From the IMG/VR virus record IMGVR_UViG_3300030329_003372, positions 1-61,732 of that record: 61,732 bases of DNA. One strand, 5' to 3'. Origin of the DNA: a virus. Positions 45,368-52,856 of this stretch are shown here, piece by piece. The notes beneath the pieces are model-generated. The model saw nothing but the letters and a program-made list of their open reading frames with translations. It was not told the DNA's origin and made no database searches. Position 1 is the first letter of the stretch. Every line of letters begins with the position of its first letter. The translations under genes were made by a program, and so were the position numbers.

Positions 45368-45537
45368 TTTTTCACCTTCCCCATAACATCCAAGTGAATT
45401 AACAATAGGTCTATCTTCTTACTCTTTGTGTAAGAACCAAGACTACCCATGCCCAAATCACGGGCCATGTGGTTCAAGCCAACACTGTGTATTCTATCGA
45501 GGTAGTTTCTCCAAACCTTTTCTGTTCTTACTTTCAT
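45364..45537 (-). CDS. Mini-protein (57 aa), possibly HeH/SAP-like
   Basis: MKVRTEKVWRNYLDRIHSVG, then YTKSKKIDLLLIHLD. Helical and basic; the pattern weakly recalls small helix-extended-helix proteins. ATGA-coupled. Confidence 0.55.
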   Translation of the reverse strand: MKVRTEKVWRNYLDRIHSVGLNHMARDLGMGSLGSYTKSKKIDLLLIHLDVMGKVKK

Positions 45538-45758
45538 TCTTCCTCATCCTCCGATGGTGGTATACGTCGCGTGAAGTAAACATCATTGATAGTCTGTATG
45601 TGTGGCTGTATGATTTGTTCAAACTTTTTCTTGCGGTTGTATAGAATACGGTAATACTCGGCCCGACTCTTCTTTACAGAAGTTTTTTTCTCGTCGGGGC
45701 AACAACGCACATATCTGTGGTATTCCTTACCGCATATTCTACAACGCATATAACTCAA
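45534..45758 (-). CDS. Zinc-finger protein with shared TINDVYF peptide (74 aa)
   Basis: Starts at TTG 45758 (TTGA overlap) or ATG 45749. RCRICGKEYHRYVRCC, a basic helix (YNRKKKFEQ), then HIQTINDVYFTRR and SEDEEE. Confidence 0.6.
   Translation of the reverse strand: MSYMRCRICGKEYHRYVRCCPDEKKTSVKKSRAEYYRILYNRKKKFEQIIQPHIQTINDVYFTRRIPPSEDEEE
45563..45596. repeat. 34-nt shared repeat, copy B
   Basis: Partner of 39763-39796, one mismatch. Confidence 0.8.
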
Positions 45759-45865
45759 TTCAATCGCCTCGCTAATACTGATTCGACTACGAGGTAGCCG
45801 AATGATAATACAAAGATGCCCATGACTAACACGACAGGTAGTATGTCTATTGTGTCTTGACTCAT
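45755..45865 (-). CDS. Mini membrane protein (36 aa)
   Basis: MSQDTIDILPVVLVMGIFVL then SFGYLVVESVLARRLN: one membrane segment. Ends in a TTGA overlap. Confidence 0.55.
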   Translation of the reverse strand: MSQDTIDILPVVLVMGIFVLSFGYLVVESVLARRLN

Positions 45866-46008
45866 TTTTCGCTCACCACAATATCAACTACTTCCACGTA
45901 ATTTGAGTCATTAACGATTTCATAACCCATAGCGTCTGCTTCTTCTTGTGATTCAGCCTCAACTTCTGCGTAGTATTCTACCAACACTCTCACTCTATAT
46001 GTTTTCAT
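45862..46008 (-). CDS. Small DpnD/PcfM-like protein (48 aa)
   Basis: MKTYRVRVLVEYYAEVEAES, QEEADAMGYEIV: a strand followed by 'xAxSxEEA' helix as in small DpnD/PcfM family proteins. Weak similarity. Function unknown. Confidence 0.55.
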   Translation of the reverse strand: MKTYRVRVLVEYYAEVEAESQEEADAMGYEIVNDSNYVEVVDIVVSEK

Positions 46009-46130
46009 TCTTCATTCCTCCTGTATGGTGCGTAGTATCTCATGGCCCAAGCCATCGCACACCACGCACAGATTTCTATGATTGTTCCCACGACTACAAC
46101 CCACTGTGTTGTTGAAGAGAGTAGGTTCAT
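46005..46130 (-). CDS. Mini membrane protein (41 aa)
   Basis: MNLLSSTTQWVVVVGTIIEI, CAWCAMAWAMRYYAPYRR. Hydrophobic core with basic C-terminus. ATGA overlap upstream. A competing open frame at 46012-46317 is a shadow. Confidence 0.55.
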   Translation of the reverse strand: MNLLSSTTQWVVVVGTIIEICAWCAMAWAMRYYAPYRRNEE

Positions 46131-46441
46131 TCGTCTTCACCCAAACATTGACACTCGCCATCACAATCATCACATTCATCATAACAATCACAAAATTCCG
46201 TGTTGCACTCACCTTTGTATAGCCTAAGCGCACCAATGTATTGACTACCATCTGCAAAATACACTGTGACATACGGCCCTGTGTGTTCGCTACCAACCAC
46301 CTTATCCCAATCGTCAATTGTTACTCTCGGTTGTTCAGCGTATTCCAATGCTTTACCTCTCCACTCTTCGTGCTGCATGGAAAGGCGCTTCACTAAAGTG
46401 ATTAGTTCTTGCTTGCTCATGTCTTCGTATGTTCTACCCAT
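46127..46441 (-). CDS. Protein with dense Cys/Asp tail (104 aa)
   Basis: Helical start (MSKQELITLVKRLSMQHEEW), a beta part (GPYVTVYFADGSQYIGALRL), then TEFCDCYDECDDCDGECQC. Seven Cys among many acids, an unusual metal-binding-like tail. Ends GEDE. Confidence 0.65.
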   Translation of the reverse strand: MGRTYEDMSKQELITLVKRLSMQHEEWRGKALEYAEQPRVTIDDWDKVVGSEHTGPYVTVYFADGSQYIGALRLYKGECNTEFCDCYDECDDCDGECQCLGEDE

Positions 46442-46568
46442 GATTTACACCCCAATGTTCCGGCCATCTATTTTGTAATGAAGCACCGTGTTCGCATACT
46501 TCATCCGGTTTAATGGTTCCACCTCTTACTGCTACAACGCAGCCGCATGGTAATCTTGTTCTATTCAT
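46434..46568 (-). CDS. Cys-containing mini-protein (44 aa)
   Basis: MNRTRLPCGCVVAVRGG, then VCEHGASLQNRWPEHW. Cys and His could form one zinc site. Overlaps neighbours by eight bases. Confidence 0.6.
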   Translation of the reverse strand: MNRTRLPCGCVVAVRGGTIKPDEVCEHGASLQNRWPEHWGVNHG

Positions 46569-46785
46569 TTACAATCACCCTGATACTTGCCAACAAATCG
46601 TTCAACTCTTGCGTTGCTTTCTCATTGAATACTACCTGCTCATCGAGCATCTTCTGTAGTTCAATGAGTTCAAGAGTCAACTTCTCTAACTCATCCATGA
46701 GTGTCCCATTGATATACATGAGATACTCCATCTTGCTATCGAAGGCCCTGCCTTCAGCCACCATAATGTCGTCTTCCTTACTCAT
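46561..46785 (-). CDS. Coiled-coil protein (74 aa)
   Basis: LMDELEKLTLELIELQKMLD gives clear heptads. MSKEDDIM start in ATGA overlap. Probably oligomeric; function unknown. Confidence 0.65.
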   Translation of the reverse strand: MSKEDDIMVAEGRAFDSKMEYLMYINGTLMDELEKLTLELIELQKMLDEQVVFNEKATQELNDLLASIRVIVNE

Positions 46786-47024
46786 CCTTTCACTTCCTCG
46801 GTGCTGTCCTTACTCTTCAGTAGTGGTGTGTTACAGAACACATCTTGTTGTGGGTCATGGTAGTAACCCTGTCGCCCTTGCTTGAGTAAGCGTTTGCATA
46901 CGATGTTGTCCTTAACATCCTCATACTTGTCCTGTGGTCTGTGGTGAAAGCGGCTTGGCTTTCTTGCCATGCTATGTGTGCGCCACTTCTCACAAGTAGG
47001 ACAATAACCCGCCCACTTACTCAT
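46782..47024 (-). CDS. Zinc-finger protein (80 aa)
   Basis: YCPTCEKWRTHSMARK, then IVCKRLL and VFCNTP. CxxC plus two later Cys, basic and His-rich middle. Confidence 0.65.
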   Translation of the reverse strand: MSKWAGYCPTCEKWRTHSMARKPSRFHHRPQDKYEDVKDNIVCKRLLKQGRQGYYHDPQQDVFCNTPLLKSKDSTEEVKG

Positions 47025-47299
47025 TCTTCCTCACCATCCTTCAAGGTGAAGGCCATGTTGTATTGACCATCTACTTCTTCCCATGAGAACTCATAGTGTC
47101 CTTCACTAATGTCGAGCAACTGTCGACCCGTAAAGTGCGGGAAGCACGACGCCAATATCTTAACACGAACTGCTTTGTTCTTGAACTCTTTATTCCAATC
47201 ACTTGCCCGTGATTCCATTTGCGTAGCCACGAAGTTAGGGTGGATGAACCCGTTGCTATCCCATGCTACTGTTATCTCATTCTCCATTTCGATTGCCAT
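47021..47299 (-). CDS. Hypothetical protein (92 aa), first gene of operon
   Basis: Starts at ATG 47299 (MAIEMENEITVAWDSNGFIH), eight bases below the promoter. The longer frame reads FIFKPTVE from the promoter itself. Ends DGEEE. Confidence 0.65.
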   Translation of the reverse strand: MAIEMENEITVAWDSNGFIHPNFVATQMESRASDWNKEFKNKAVRVKILASCFPHFTGRQLLDISEGHYEFSWEEVDGQYNMAFTLKDGEEE

Positions 47300-47306
47300 C
47301 AATCTT

Positions 47307-47333
47307 AATTCCACTGTTGGTTTAAATATAAAA
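47307..47333 (-). promoter_or_regulatory. Shared promoter element, copy 9
   Basis: TTTATATTTAAACC then AACAGTGGAATT. Confidence 0.85.
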
Positions 47334-47387
47334 CAGATTTTGGGGGCTGAAAACAAATGTCTTCAACAAGAAGGTCACGCGTGACCT
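47334..47387 (-). terminator. Possible terminator with 16-bp palindrome
   Basis: AGGTCACGCGTGACCT (47372-47387) overlaps the stop of the gene above. It is followed on the minus strand by a small CTTC/GAAG hairpin and TTTGTTTT. Its inner 14 bases recur at 18255. Confidence 0.45.
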
Positions 47388-47682
47388 ACTCTTCTTCATC
47401 ATTGATTACCGTGCTATCCAAAGCAAGGATGAACCAAGAGCGTGAAGATATTGTCACGTTTCGATAGTGTAAACGGAAGCGAGTAAAGCCATGCTTCCCG
47501 TTGTATGTAATCAAATCGTTCTTCTTTACTTCGTGTCTTAGATTGGGTGAGGATTCGGCCACCATGATTGAGTCACCTGACCACAATCCTTCCAACCACT
47601 TGGCGTTACCAAGCATCAATCTCACCATCTGTCCGCGCTTGTATGTATCTATTGCTTCATTCCAATCTTCTATTCCTTTCAT
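47386..47682 (-). CDS. Hypothetical protein (98 aa)
   Basis: From ATG 47682 (MKGIEDWNEAIDTYKRGQMV). Strand-rich, SH3-like feel. Ends INDEEE. Last gene of the SNF2 operon. Confidence 0.6.
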   Translation of the reverse strand: MKGIEDWNEAIDTYKRGQMVRLMLGNAKWLEGLWSGDSIMVAESSPNLRHEVKKNDLITYNGKHGFTRFRLHYRNVTISSRSWFILALDSTVINDEEE

Positions 47683-47810
47683 CTTCCGAACACCTCCTTG
47701 TGTCCACACTTCTTACATTGAAGAATCGCTTTCTCTTTTCTGTAGTTACCCGCGCCCTTCTCAAAGTGAACAAGAGAGAATCCCTCGGCCTTGCACTTCG
47801 GACACTTCAT
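47679..47810 (-). CDS. Zinc-ribbon mini-protein (43 aa)
   Basis: MKCPKCKAEGFSLVHF, then QCKKCGHKEVFGR: a classic ribbon like TFIIS/TFIIB types, with basic residues on the second knuckle. Confidence 0.7.
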   Translation of the reverse strand: MKCPKCKAEGFSLVHFEKGAGNYRKEKAILQCKKCGHKEVFGR

Positions 47811-48499
47811 GAACTCCCCCCCTTCGATGGGTCGAACTCATCGAGAAGTTCCTGTCGTGGATTCATCTTTTTCACTACGTTGAATCGTGATTGTGGTGTG
47901 TGTATACGACCGGGAATCTTCCCATCCCTGTCATCTCTAAGATTCTCTATCGTTTCGTATGCGGAACTACACCTTCTATTCGGACAAAATCTTGCAGTTA
48001 TTCTTCTGTCGGGTGTGATTGTTTCACCACAGAACAAACAATCTTGGTGTTCTCTTAGCATTTCTTTACACGCATCGTCACACCAAACAGTTCCTTTGTT
48101 TTCTTTCAACTTCCAAAACTTCTCGCCACAAGCGTGACAAGATTCATGCTTGACAAGACCAATGCCAACATCCCTATCGTTTCGATGAGCAACTATGGCT
48201 TCACCTGCCGATTGACAAGGCGGGCAATATCTTTTGTTAATTGCGCGTGGAAGGAATTCTTCTTCACAGAATTCACATACCTTTGGTGTAAGACGAAGAT
48301 TGGAATCAACTAAGTTTCCCATCCTGTCCCACACGCGACGCTCGGTAACGTGTTGACCTTGCTCAACTCTCTTCTCATCCCAATGGGCGTGTTGTTGCTT
48401 CTTCCTTGTGGCCTTACATTCAGGACACCATGTGGTCGCCTTTGTGCCGCCTCGTTTGAACCGTTTGTTACAACCGTCCTTTGTGCAAGTGCGCCACAT
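47807..48499 (-). CDS. Multi-zinc-ribbon protein (230 aa)
   Basis: Begins MWRTCTKDGCNKRF at ATG 48499. Cys pairs: TWCPEC, VCEFCEEEF, YCPPC, SCHACGEKFW, WCDDAC, CLFCGETI, FCPNRRC. At least four tandem ribbons or treble-clef units. Highly basic. Likely DNA or RNA binding. A TATA box lies 27 bases above this ATG, so it may have its own leaderless transcript. Confidence 0.7.
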   Translation of the reverse strand: MWRTCTKDGCNKRFKRGGTKATTWCPECKATRKKQQHAHWDEKRVEQGQHVTERRVWDRMGNLVDSNLRLTPKVCEFCEEEFLPRAINKRYCPPCQSAGEAIVAHRNDRDVGIGLVKHESCHACGEKFWKLKENKGTVWCDDACKEMLREHQDCLFCGETITPDRRITARFCPNRRCSSAYETIENLRDDRDGKIPGRIHTPQSRFNVVKKMNPRQELLDEFDPSKGGSS

Positions 48500-48521
48500 G
48501 GATGAGGACAGGTGTATGTCC

Positions 48522-48529
48522 TTTTTAAA
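48522..48529 (-). promoter_or_regulatory. TATA box TTTAAAAA for leaderless start at 48499
   Basis: Centred about 27 bases upstream of ATG 48499, the spacing expected when transcription starts at the start codon. Lacks the shared downstream element. Confidence 0.45.
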
Positions 48530-48562
48530 TCCCACGAATAGGGACTATCACGCTTACGTGTA

Positions 48563-48835
48563 TCAGGGCCACATCTGTATGAGGTATGTCCCATCAGGTT
48601 GGTAGTGCTTCAACTTCAACATGGCATCATCATCCCATGCTTGGAGGAATGCGATAAGGGCAGGTGTGAATCCTTCGACATACAACGTGACCCAATCGGG
48701 GTCGTTATCATAGAGCCATTGAGAGCATACTGCTTTCATCCAACTGTAGTCATCCATCTTGTCTTCAGGTATACCTTCAGGGAACACGATGTGTTCAGCA
48801 GGTGATGGGTGTCGCCCGAACAATGCTATGTTCAT
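48563..48835 (-). CDS. Hypothetical protein (90 aa)
   Basis: MNIALFGRHPSPAEHIVFPE, helical C-terminus. Starts in ATGA overlap with the helicase stop. No family recognised. Confidence 0.6.
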   Translation of the reverse strand: MNIALFGRHPSPAEHIVFPEGIPEDKMDDYSWMKAVCSQWLYDNDPDWVTLYVEGFTPALIAFLQAWDDDAMLKLKHYQPDGTYLIQMWP

Positions 48836-51468
48836 TCAATCACTTCCTTTGGTTTCTTCTTGCTTACCTTCTTACCGAAGTCAGAAGGTAGGTCGCCGCT
48901 CTCTATCATACTCTCAATGAGAGCAGCCACAATACCTGCTCGCTCATCCAAGTCACCACCATCAAGGACAGCCTTCACTACCTTGCGCTTCTCTTCAATC
49001 ACTCGGTCGAACTTCTCATCAATGGTTCCCTTGACTGATATGTATGTGGCCCAAACTGTTTCAGCATCTTGACCAATGCGGTTAATGCGGTCCTCGGCTT
49101 GCTCTTCCCAACCGGGAACCCACTCACGTTCTACGAAGAGAACAGTGTCGGCTGCTGTGAGAGTGATGCCTTCTTTGGCAGCGAGGGTTGAACAACATAG
49201 TATGTCGAGCGCACCTGATTGGAACTGCTCAACTCTTTGTTGTCTGACTTGGGCATCAGTCCCACCCACAATACCTGCGATGCTGTAGTCTTTCTTGAGT
49301 GCGTTCATGAGAGCAGTGCCAACATCCTTGTGGTGGAAGAACACAACCAATGGTGTGTCAGGGTTCTGTTCTTTGTATTCCTTGACCCATGCTACTGTTG
49401 AGTTCACCTTGAGTAAACCACATTGGTGTCGAAGGTCGGTCAGCATATTGAGGACGAACCCTGCGGGCATGGAACCTCTTGACTGATGCTGTTGATACTC
49501 GGTCATCCATGCGTCATGGCATTCCTTGTAGGCACGAAGGTCCGCTGCTGTTGGGTCCACTGTGTGTATGCTACGAATCTTGTCAGGTAGTTCATCCATC
49601 ACTTCCTTCTTGAGTCGGCGTATACAGAAGTCGCGTGTTCTCTCATGTAGTTCATCAGTGTTGGTTGCTTTATCGTATTGCCAAGCATACCGACCTCGCC
49701 CAATGTGAACTTGTTGTCCACCACAGTATCGCACACCATAGGTATGGAAGGATGGGTATTCAGCAGGGCGTAGTAGGTTGAGCGTAGTGAAGAACTCGGA
49801 AGGTCGGTTGGTAATCGCAGTGCCTGTCAAACAGATGACTGAATCAGTTGCTTCAGCAATAGTCAGTGATGCTTGTGTGCGCTGCGCCTTCTTGTTCTTC
49901 AAGTAGTGTGACTCATCAAAGACACTGATGTTAAAACCATACTTGAGTAGGTTGGGTAGTTGCTTCTTCATCAAGTCGTAGTTGATAACTACGAAGTCTT
50001 GCCCCGCAGGTATGTCGGTCTTGCCATTCTTCACAGCGAAGGTCGAGGCTTGTGGTAACCACGTTCGTAGTTCCTTAACCCAATTGTATTTGACTGAAGC
50101 AGGGCATACAATGAGAGCGGGCCACTTGTCTGTGTTCAATGCACAGTAACCAATGGCTTGGATGGTCTTACCCACACCCATGTCATCACCGATAAGACAA
50201 CGACCACCTGATAGTTCAGCGAACTGAACACCAACGTATTGGAATGGGTATAGTTCAAAGCCTTCAGGGAAGGACTCATCGAATGTCTTCTTCATGTTCT
50301 CTATCTGTTCCTCATTGTTGAGAGAAGCAGCACCACTGATGGCAATCCTTTCGGCTCGCTCTTGTAAGTAAGTGTCCACTTGTTCGATGGACTGAAGACT
50401 TGACTTGAGTTTGTTGAGGACAGCGAGAACTTCTTTCGACGGTTGCCCGTCGAGGAAACGTTCCAAGCGTGTCATGAAGTCACCGGCTTGGGCGATGCTA
50501 AACGTCCACACCTTGCGGTCGGCATTCCACTTGCGCCCATCAGTTCCTTTGATGAGTCCCATGATTTGTCCTCGGTCACTTGGGTTCGCAAGGTATGGTG
50601 TCTTGACTACAAGCATGGTTCCCTTCTCAAGTGTGACAGAAGTATCATCCTTACTTGCGGGCGCAGTTGTCTGTTCTATAGCAACCTCGGCCAACTCCTT
50701 CAGGTGGTCATCCACATACCAACCGAACTTCTCTATGGCATTGATGACAGCCACGATGGTAGCCTTGTCATTCTTGATAGTCCACAACTTGAGTGAGCCA
50801 TCGAACTTGGAACCGGGGAAGGGTGCTGCACCCTTGATGACATTATTGAGGTCAGGGTTGTATGTGAAGACAAGACCAATGCGTTCTGTCTTGGTTGTCT
50901 TGCCCCACTTGTTTGTCCACACATCCTGAACTATCTTACTCTTGACTGTCTTGAGTCTTATCTCGGCTGCCACCCAATCGGCTGCCTTCTGTGCTGCTGA
51001 CTTCTTCAACTCTTCAACTTGCGCTTCAGTGCAACCAAGTTCAATCAACTTCGCAAGAGCATTCTCTTCGATGGTGTGGTCGCCCTTCTTGTATGCTTGA
51101 GCCAATGAGTGTTCGGCTGATGATACTGCTGCCTTGTGCTTGGCTTGCTTGCGTTGAACTTCCTTCGCTCGCTCGCCTTGTATCTTCATCTGTTCAAGTG
51201 ACTTACCTACATCTTTGGCTAAGTCAGTAAGTCCTAACTCTCGTAGGATGCGAGGCAACTGCGTGTTGCGATACTTGTGAAAGCGAGTTGCTGCTTCAAG
51301 GAACTCATGTTCCTCAATGGTTTCTTGCTGTGCTATCTGTGAGAAGAAGGGCCAATCAGGTTTGTTCGGTCCTTGCCCATCGTCACAGTTAGGCGCACCA
51401 TAGGAAACAAGTTTCCCAATGATGCGATGCACTACTGCCGGGTCAATTGGTGTTGTTGTCATCATCAT
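48832..51468 (-). CDS. SNF2-family helicase, SMARCAL1-like with two HARP repeats
   Basis: 878 residues. After a helical N-terminus come two similar modules, GLVFTYNPDLNNVIK... SLKLWTIK (about 198-232) and MLVVKTPYLANPSDRG... KVWTFS (about 284-324), matching HARP repeats of SMARCAL1. Helicase core: DDMGVGKTIQA (428-438), FDESHYLKN (517-525), LTGTAITNRP, FFHHKD, and DRINRIGQD near 800. SMARCAL1-type enzymes anneal ssDNA and regress stalled forks. A viral version could protect or restart viral forks. First gene of its operon, 12 bases below promoter copy 10. Confidence 0.9.
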   Translation of the reverse strand: MMMTTTPIDPAVVHRIIGKLVSYGAPNCDDGQGPNKPDWPFFSQIAQQETIEEHEFLEAATRFHKYRNTQLPRILRELGLTDLAKDVGKSLEQMKIQGERAKEVQRKQAKHKAAVSSAEHSLAQAYKKGDHTIEENALAKLIELGCTEAQVEELKKSAAQKAADWVAAEIRLKTVKSKIVQDVWTNKWGKTTKTERIGLVFTYNPDLNNVIKGAAPFPGSKFDGSLKLWTIKNDKATIVAVINAIEKFGWYVDDHLKELAEVAIEQTTAPASKDDTSVTLEKGTMLVVKTPYLANPSDRGQIMGLIKGTDGRKWNADRKVWTFSIAQAGDFMTRLERFLDGQPSKEVLAVLNKLKSSLQSIEQVDTYLQERAERIAISGAASLNNEEQIENMKKTFDESFPEGFELYPFQYVGVQFAELSGGRCLIGDDMGVGKTIQAIGYCALNTDKWPALIVCPASVKYNWVKELRTWLPQASTFAVKNGKTDIPAGQDFVVINYDLMKKQLPNLLKYGFNISVFDESHYLKNKKAQRTQASLTIAEATDSVICLTGTAITNRPSEFFTTLNLLRPAEYPSFHTYGVRYCGGQQVHIGRGRYAWQYDKATNTDELHERTRDFCIRRLKKEVMDELPDKIRSIHTVDPTAADLRAYKECHDAWMTEYQQHQSRGSMPAGFVLNMLTDLRHQCGLLKVNSTVAWVKEYKEQNPDTPLVVFFHHKDVGTALMNALKKDYSIAGIVGGTDAQVRQQRVEQFQSGALDILCCSTLAAKEGITLTAADTVLFVEREWVPGWEEQAEDRINRIGQDAETVWATYISVKGTIDEKFDRVIEEKRKVVKAVLDGGDLDERAGIVAALIESMIESGDLPSDFGKKVSKKKPKEVIE

Positions 51469-51480
51469 TCCTCACTTAAC

Positions 51481-51504
51481 ATTCTACTCTTGGTTTAAAT
51501 ATAA
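51481..51504 (-). promoter_or_regulatory. Shared promoter element, copy 10
   Basis: TTATATTTAAACC then AAGAGTAGAAT; the T-run is shorter than in other copies. Overlaps no gene but its upstream end is one base from the stop at 51506. Confidence 0.75.
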
Positions 51505-51505
51505 T

Positions 51506-51598
51506 TCAATCAACCTTACACCAACATGAGTCTAAGCATTTACCATTGGCATCCCATTCGTGTGGGATAGGTTGGGTCATGGCATACCAAAGAATCAT
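51506..51598 (-). CDS. Cys-rich mini-protein (30 aa)
   Basis: MILWYAMTQPIPHEWDANG then CLDSCWCKVD. ATGA overlap with the upstream stop. Last gene of the small-zinc-protein operon. Confidence 0.5.
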   Translation of the reverse strand: MILWYAMTQPIPHEWDANGKCLDSCWCKVD

Positions 51599-51969
51599 TC
51601 TTCCTCACTCTCCTTCTGTTCTTTGTAAAGCATCTGCCCTAACTGTAGTAACAGTTGGAATGCCAAGAGCGTCTTCTTCTTCGACAAGTTCTTGCTCACG
51701 CCATACTCATGCTTGACTATCGCTGAACACGAACGACCTTTGCCTGTCAATCTCATGCCTTTCATCTCCGTTTCAATTCCCATTTGAAGCATACCGTAGC
51801 GCATACTAATGGTGGGTATCTCACGTAGTTCATGTGCAATTTTCCTCACGCTCATGCCAACGACTTCGGTTCCACCTGTGAACTGTTGTGAGAGAATGAA
51901 CTCTTCACCATCGAGTGTGCTTGTGCAGCAGTAGCCATCCAAACCATCGCTGAAGTCTTCCGTTCTCAT
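51595..51969 (-). CDS. Hypothetical protein (124 aa)
   Basis: From ATG 51969 (MRTEDFSDGLDGYCCTSTLD), overlapping the upstream stop (ATGA). Basic middle, helical C-terminus ending KESEEE. No family recognised. Confidence 0.6.
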   Translation of the reverse strand: MRTEDFSDGLDGYCCTSTLDGEEFILSQQFTGGTEVVGMSVRKIAHELREIPTISMRYGMLQMGIETEMKGMRLTGKGRSCSAIVKHEYGVSKNLSKKKTLLAFQLLLQLGQMLYKEQKESEEE

Positions 51970-52097
51970 ATTCCATTCCCCCATTCGTAGCACTGCTCGC
52001 AGCAGTAGTCGGTCGCCTTGCCATCATCATTTCTGTATGCGTCACCGAGGGTGAACTCACCCACTTCGCACCACAAGCACAGTCTTATCGTTCTCAT
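51966..52097 (-). CDS. Zinc mini-protein (43 aa)
   Basis: MRTIRLCLWCEVGEFTLGD, then YCCEQCYEW. Two Cys pairs. Start preceded by GAGGTGAT. Confidence 0.65.
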   Translation of the reverse strand: MRTIRLCLWCEVGEFTLGDAYRNDDGKATDYCCEQCYEWGNGI

Positions 52098-52101
52098 TCT
52101 A

Positions 52102-52266
52102 TCACCTCAAACATTCAGGTGAGCAAGTTCCCCGCACACCATCACCACATGGCATACACACCTTGTGTGTCTTACACCACCAATCGCTGTCCTCTTTTAC
52201 TTCGTGACCACATTCAGGACAGTTGACTATCCATACCCAATCACGACCGTTGCTCGCTAACCTCAT
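52102..52266 (-). CDS. Zinc mini-protein (54 aa)
   Basis: NCPECGHEVKED, WWCKTH, VCMPCGDG, TCSPECLR: eight Cys and two His, probably two zinc sites. Confidence 0.65.
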   Translation of the reverse strand: MRLASNGRDWVWIVNCPECGHEVKEDSDWWCKTHKVCMPCGDGVRGTCSPECLR

Positions 52267-52270
52267 TCAT

Positions 52271-52387
52271 TCATCTCCTTGTATGGTTGCGGCACAGGGG
52301 GGTATGCAAAGGGCCATGCCAAACCCTCTCACCGGCCCCCCTGCACCGACTTGTGTAAAACCGGTGAGTGTGAATAGTAGTCATCAT
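52271..52387 (-). CDS. Basic Cys/His mini-protein (38 aa)
   Basis: MMTTIHTHRFYTSRCRGAG, HTPLCRNHTRR; ATGA overlap upstream and an end in AGGAGATGA that serves the next gene. Less certain than its neighbours. Confidence 0.4.
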   Translation of the reverse strand: MMTTIHTHRFYTSRCRGAGERVWHGPLHTPLCRNHTRR

Positions 52388-52644
52388 TCGTTCACCCCTA
52401 AGAGAACATCCATGAGGCGGAAGTATGGTTCTTCCCCTATGTCATCAATGATGACTCGCTCTAATTGTTTAGCCATCTCGGAAACATACCTGCCACCTGC
52501 TTGACCTTCACCTGCTATCTCTCCCAAGAAAAGTATAGAGGGGAAGCCCCTTCGTTGTCTATGGAAATCGGCCATGTCTCTCGGTGTGAGTTCAAACTCC
52601 GCTCCATCATCATCCGTTATCGTGTATTTCTTATCTTGAATCAT
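52384..52644 (-). CDS. Hypothetical protein (86 aa)
   Basis: MIQDKKYTITDDDGAEFELT; beta then helix; ends LLGVNE. ATGA overlaps on both sides. No family recognised. Confidence 0.6.
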   Translation of the reverse strand: MIQDKKYTITDDDGAEFELTPRDMADFHRQRRGFPSILFLGEIAGEGQAGGRYVSEMAKQLERVIIDDIGEEPYFRLMDVLLGVNE

Positions 52645-52742
52645 GCGTTCACTTCCATTATGATACAGGCGTCACAGTAGACACCCCACTTTGAAACACA
52701 GTCAGGGCATGACTTGCCTTTGAGGTCACAAGTGACACACAT
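52641..52742 (-). CDS. Cys-rich mini-protein (33 aa)
   Basis: MCVTCDLKGKSCPDCVSKWG, VYCDACIIM: six Cys. ATGA overlap. Confidence 0.65.
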   Translation of the reverse strand: MCVTCDLKGKSCPDCVSKWGVYCDACIIMEVNA

Positions 52743-52856
52743 TCAAGCATTCCTCCGTGCGGGGCATGGGTCTTTCACCATGTGTATTCGGTCACACTCT
52801 TTGCACCGTGCGTATAGTGCAGGGTAGTTCGGCCCGCCTCGTAGTCTGACGTTCAT
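52743..52856 (-). CDS. Zinc mini-protein (37 aa)
   Basis: MNVRLRGGPNYPALYARC, KECDRIH, DPCPARRNA. Basic, four Cys/His ligands. Confidence 0.6.
   Translation of the reverse strand: MNVRLRGGPNYPALYARCKECDRIHMVKDPCPARRNA

Noticed and set aside
46012-46317. Minus-strand 101-aa frame overlapping the Cys/Asp-tail protein
   Set aside because: The ATGA-coupled frames at 46127-46441 and 46005-46130 fit the operon pattern better.
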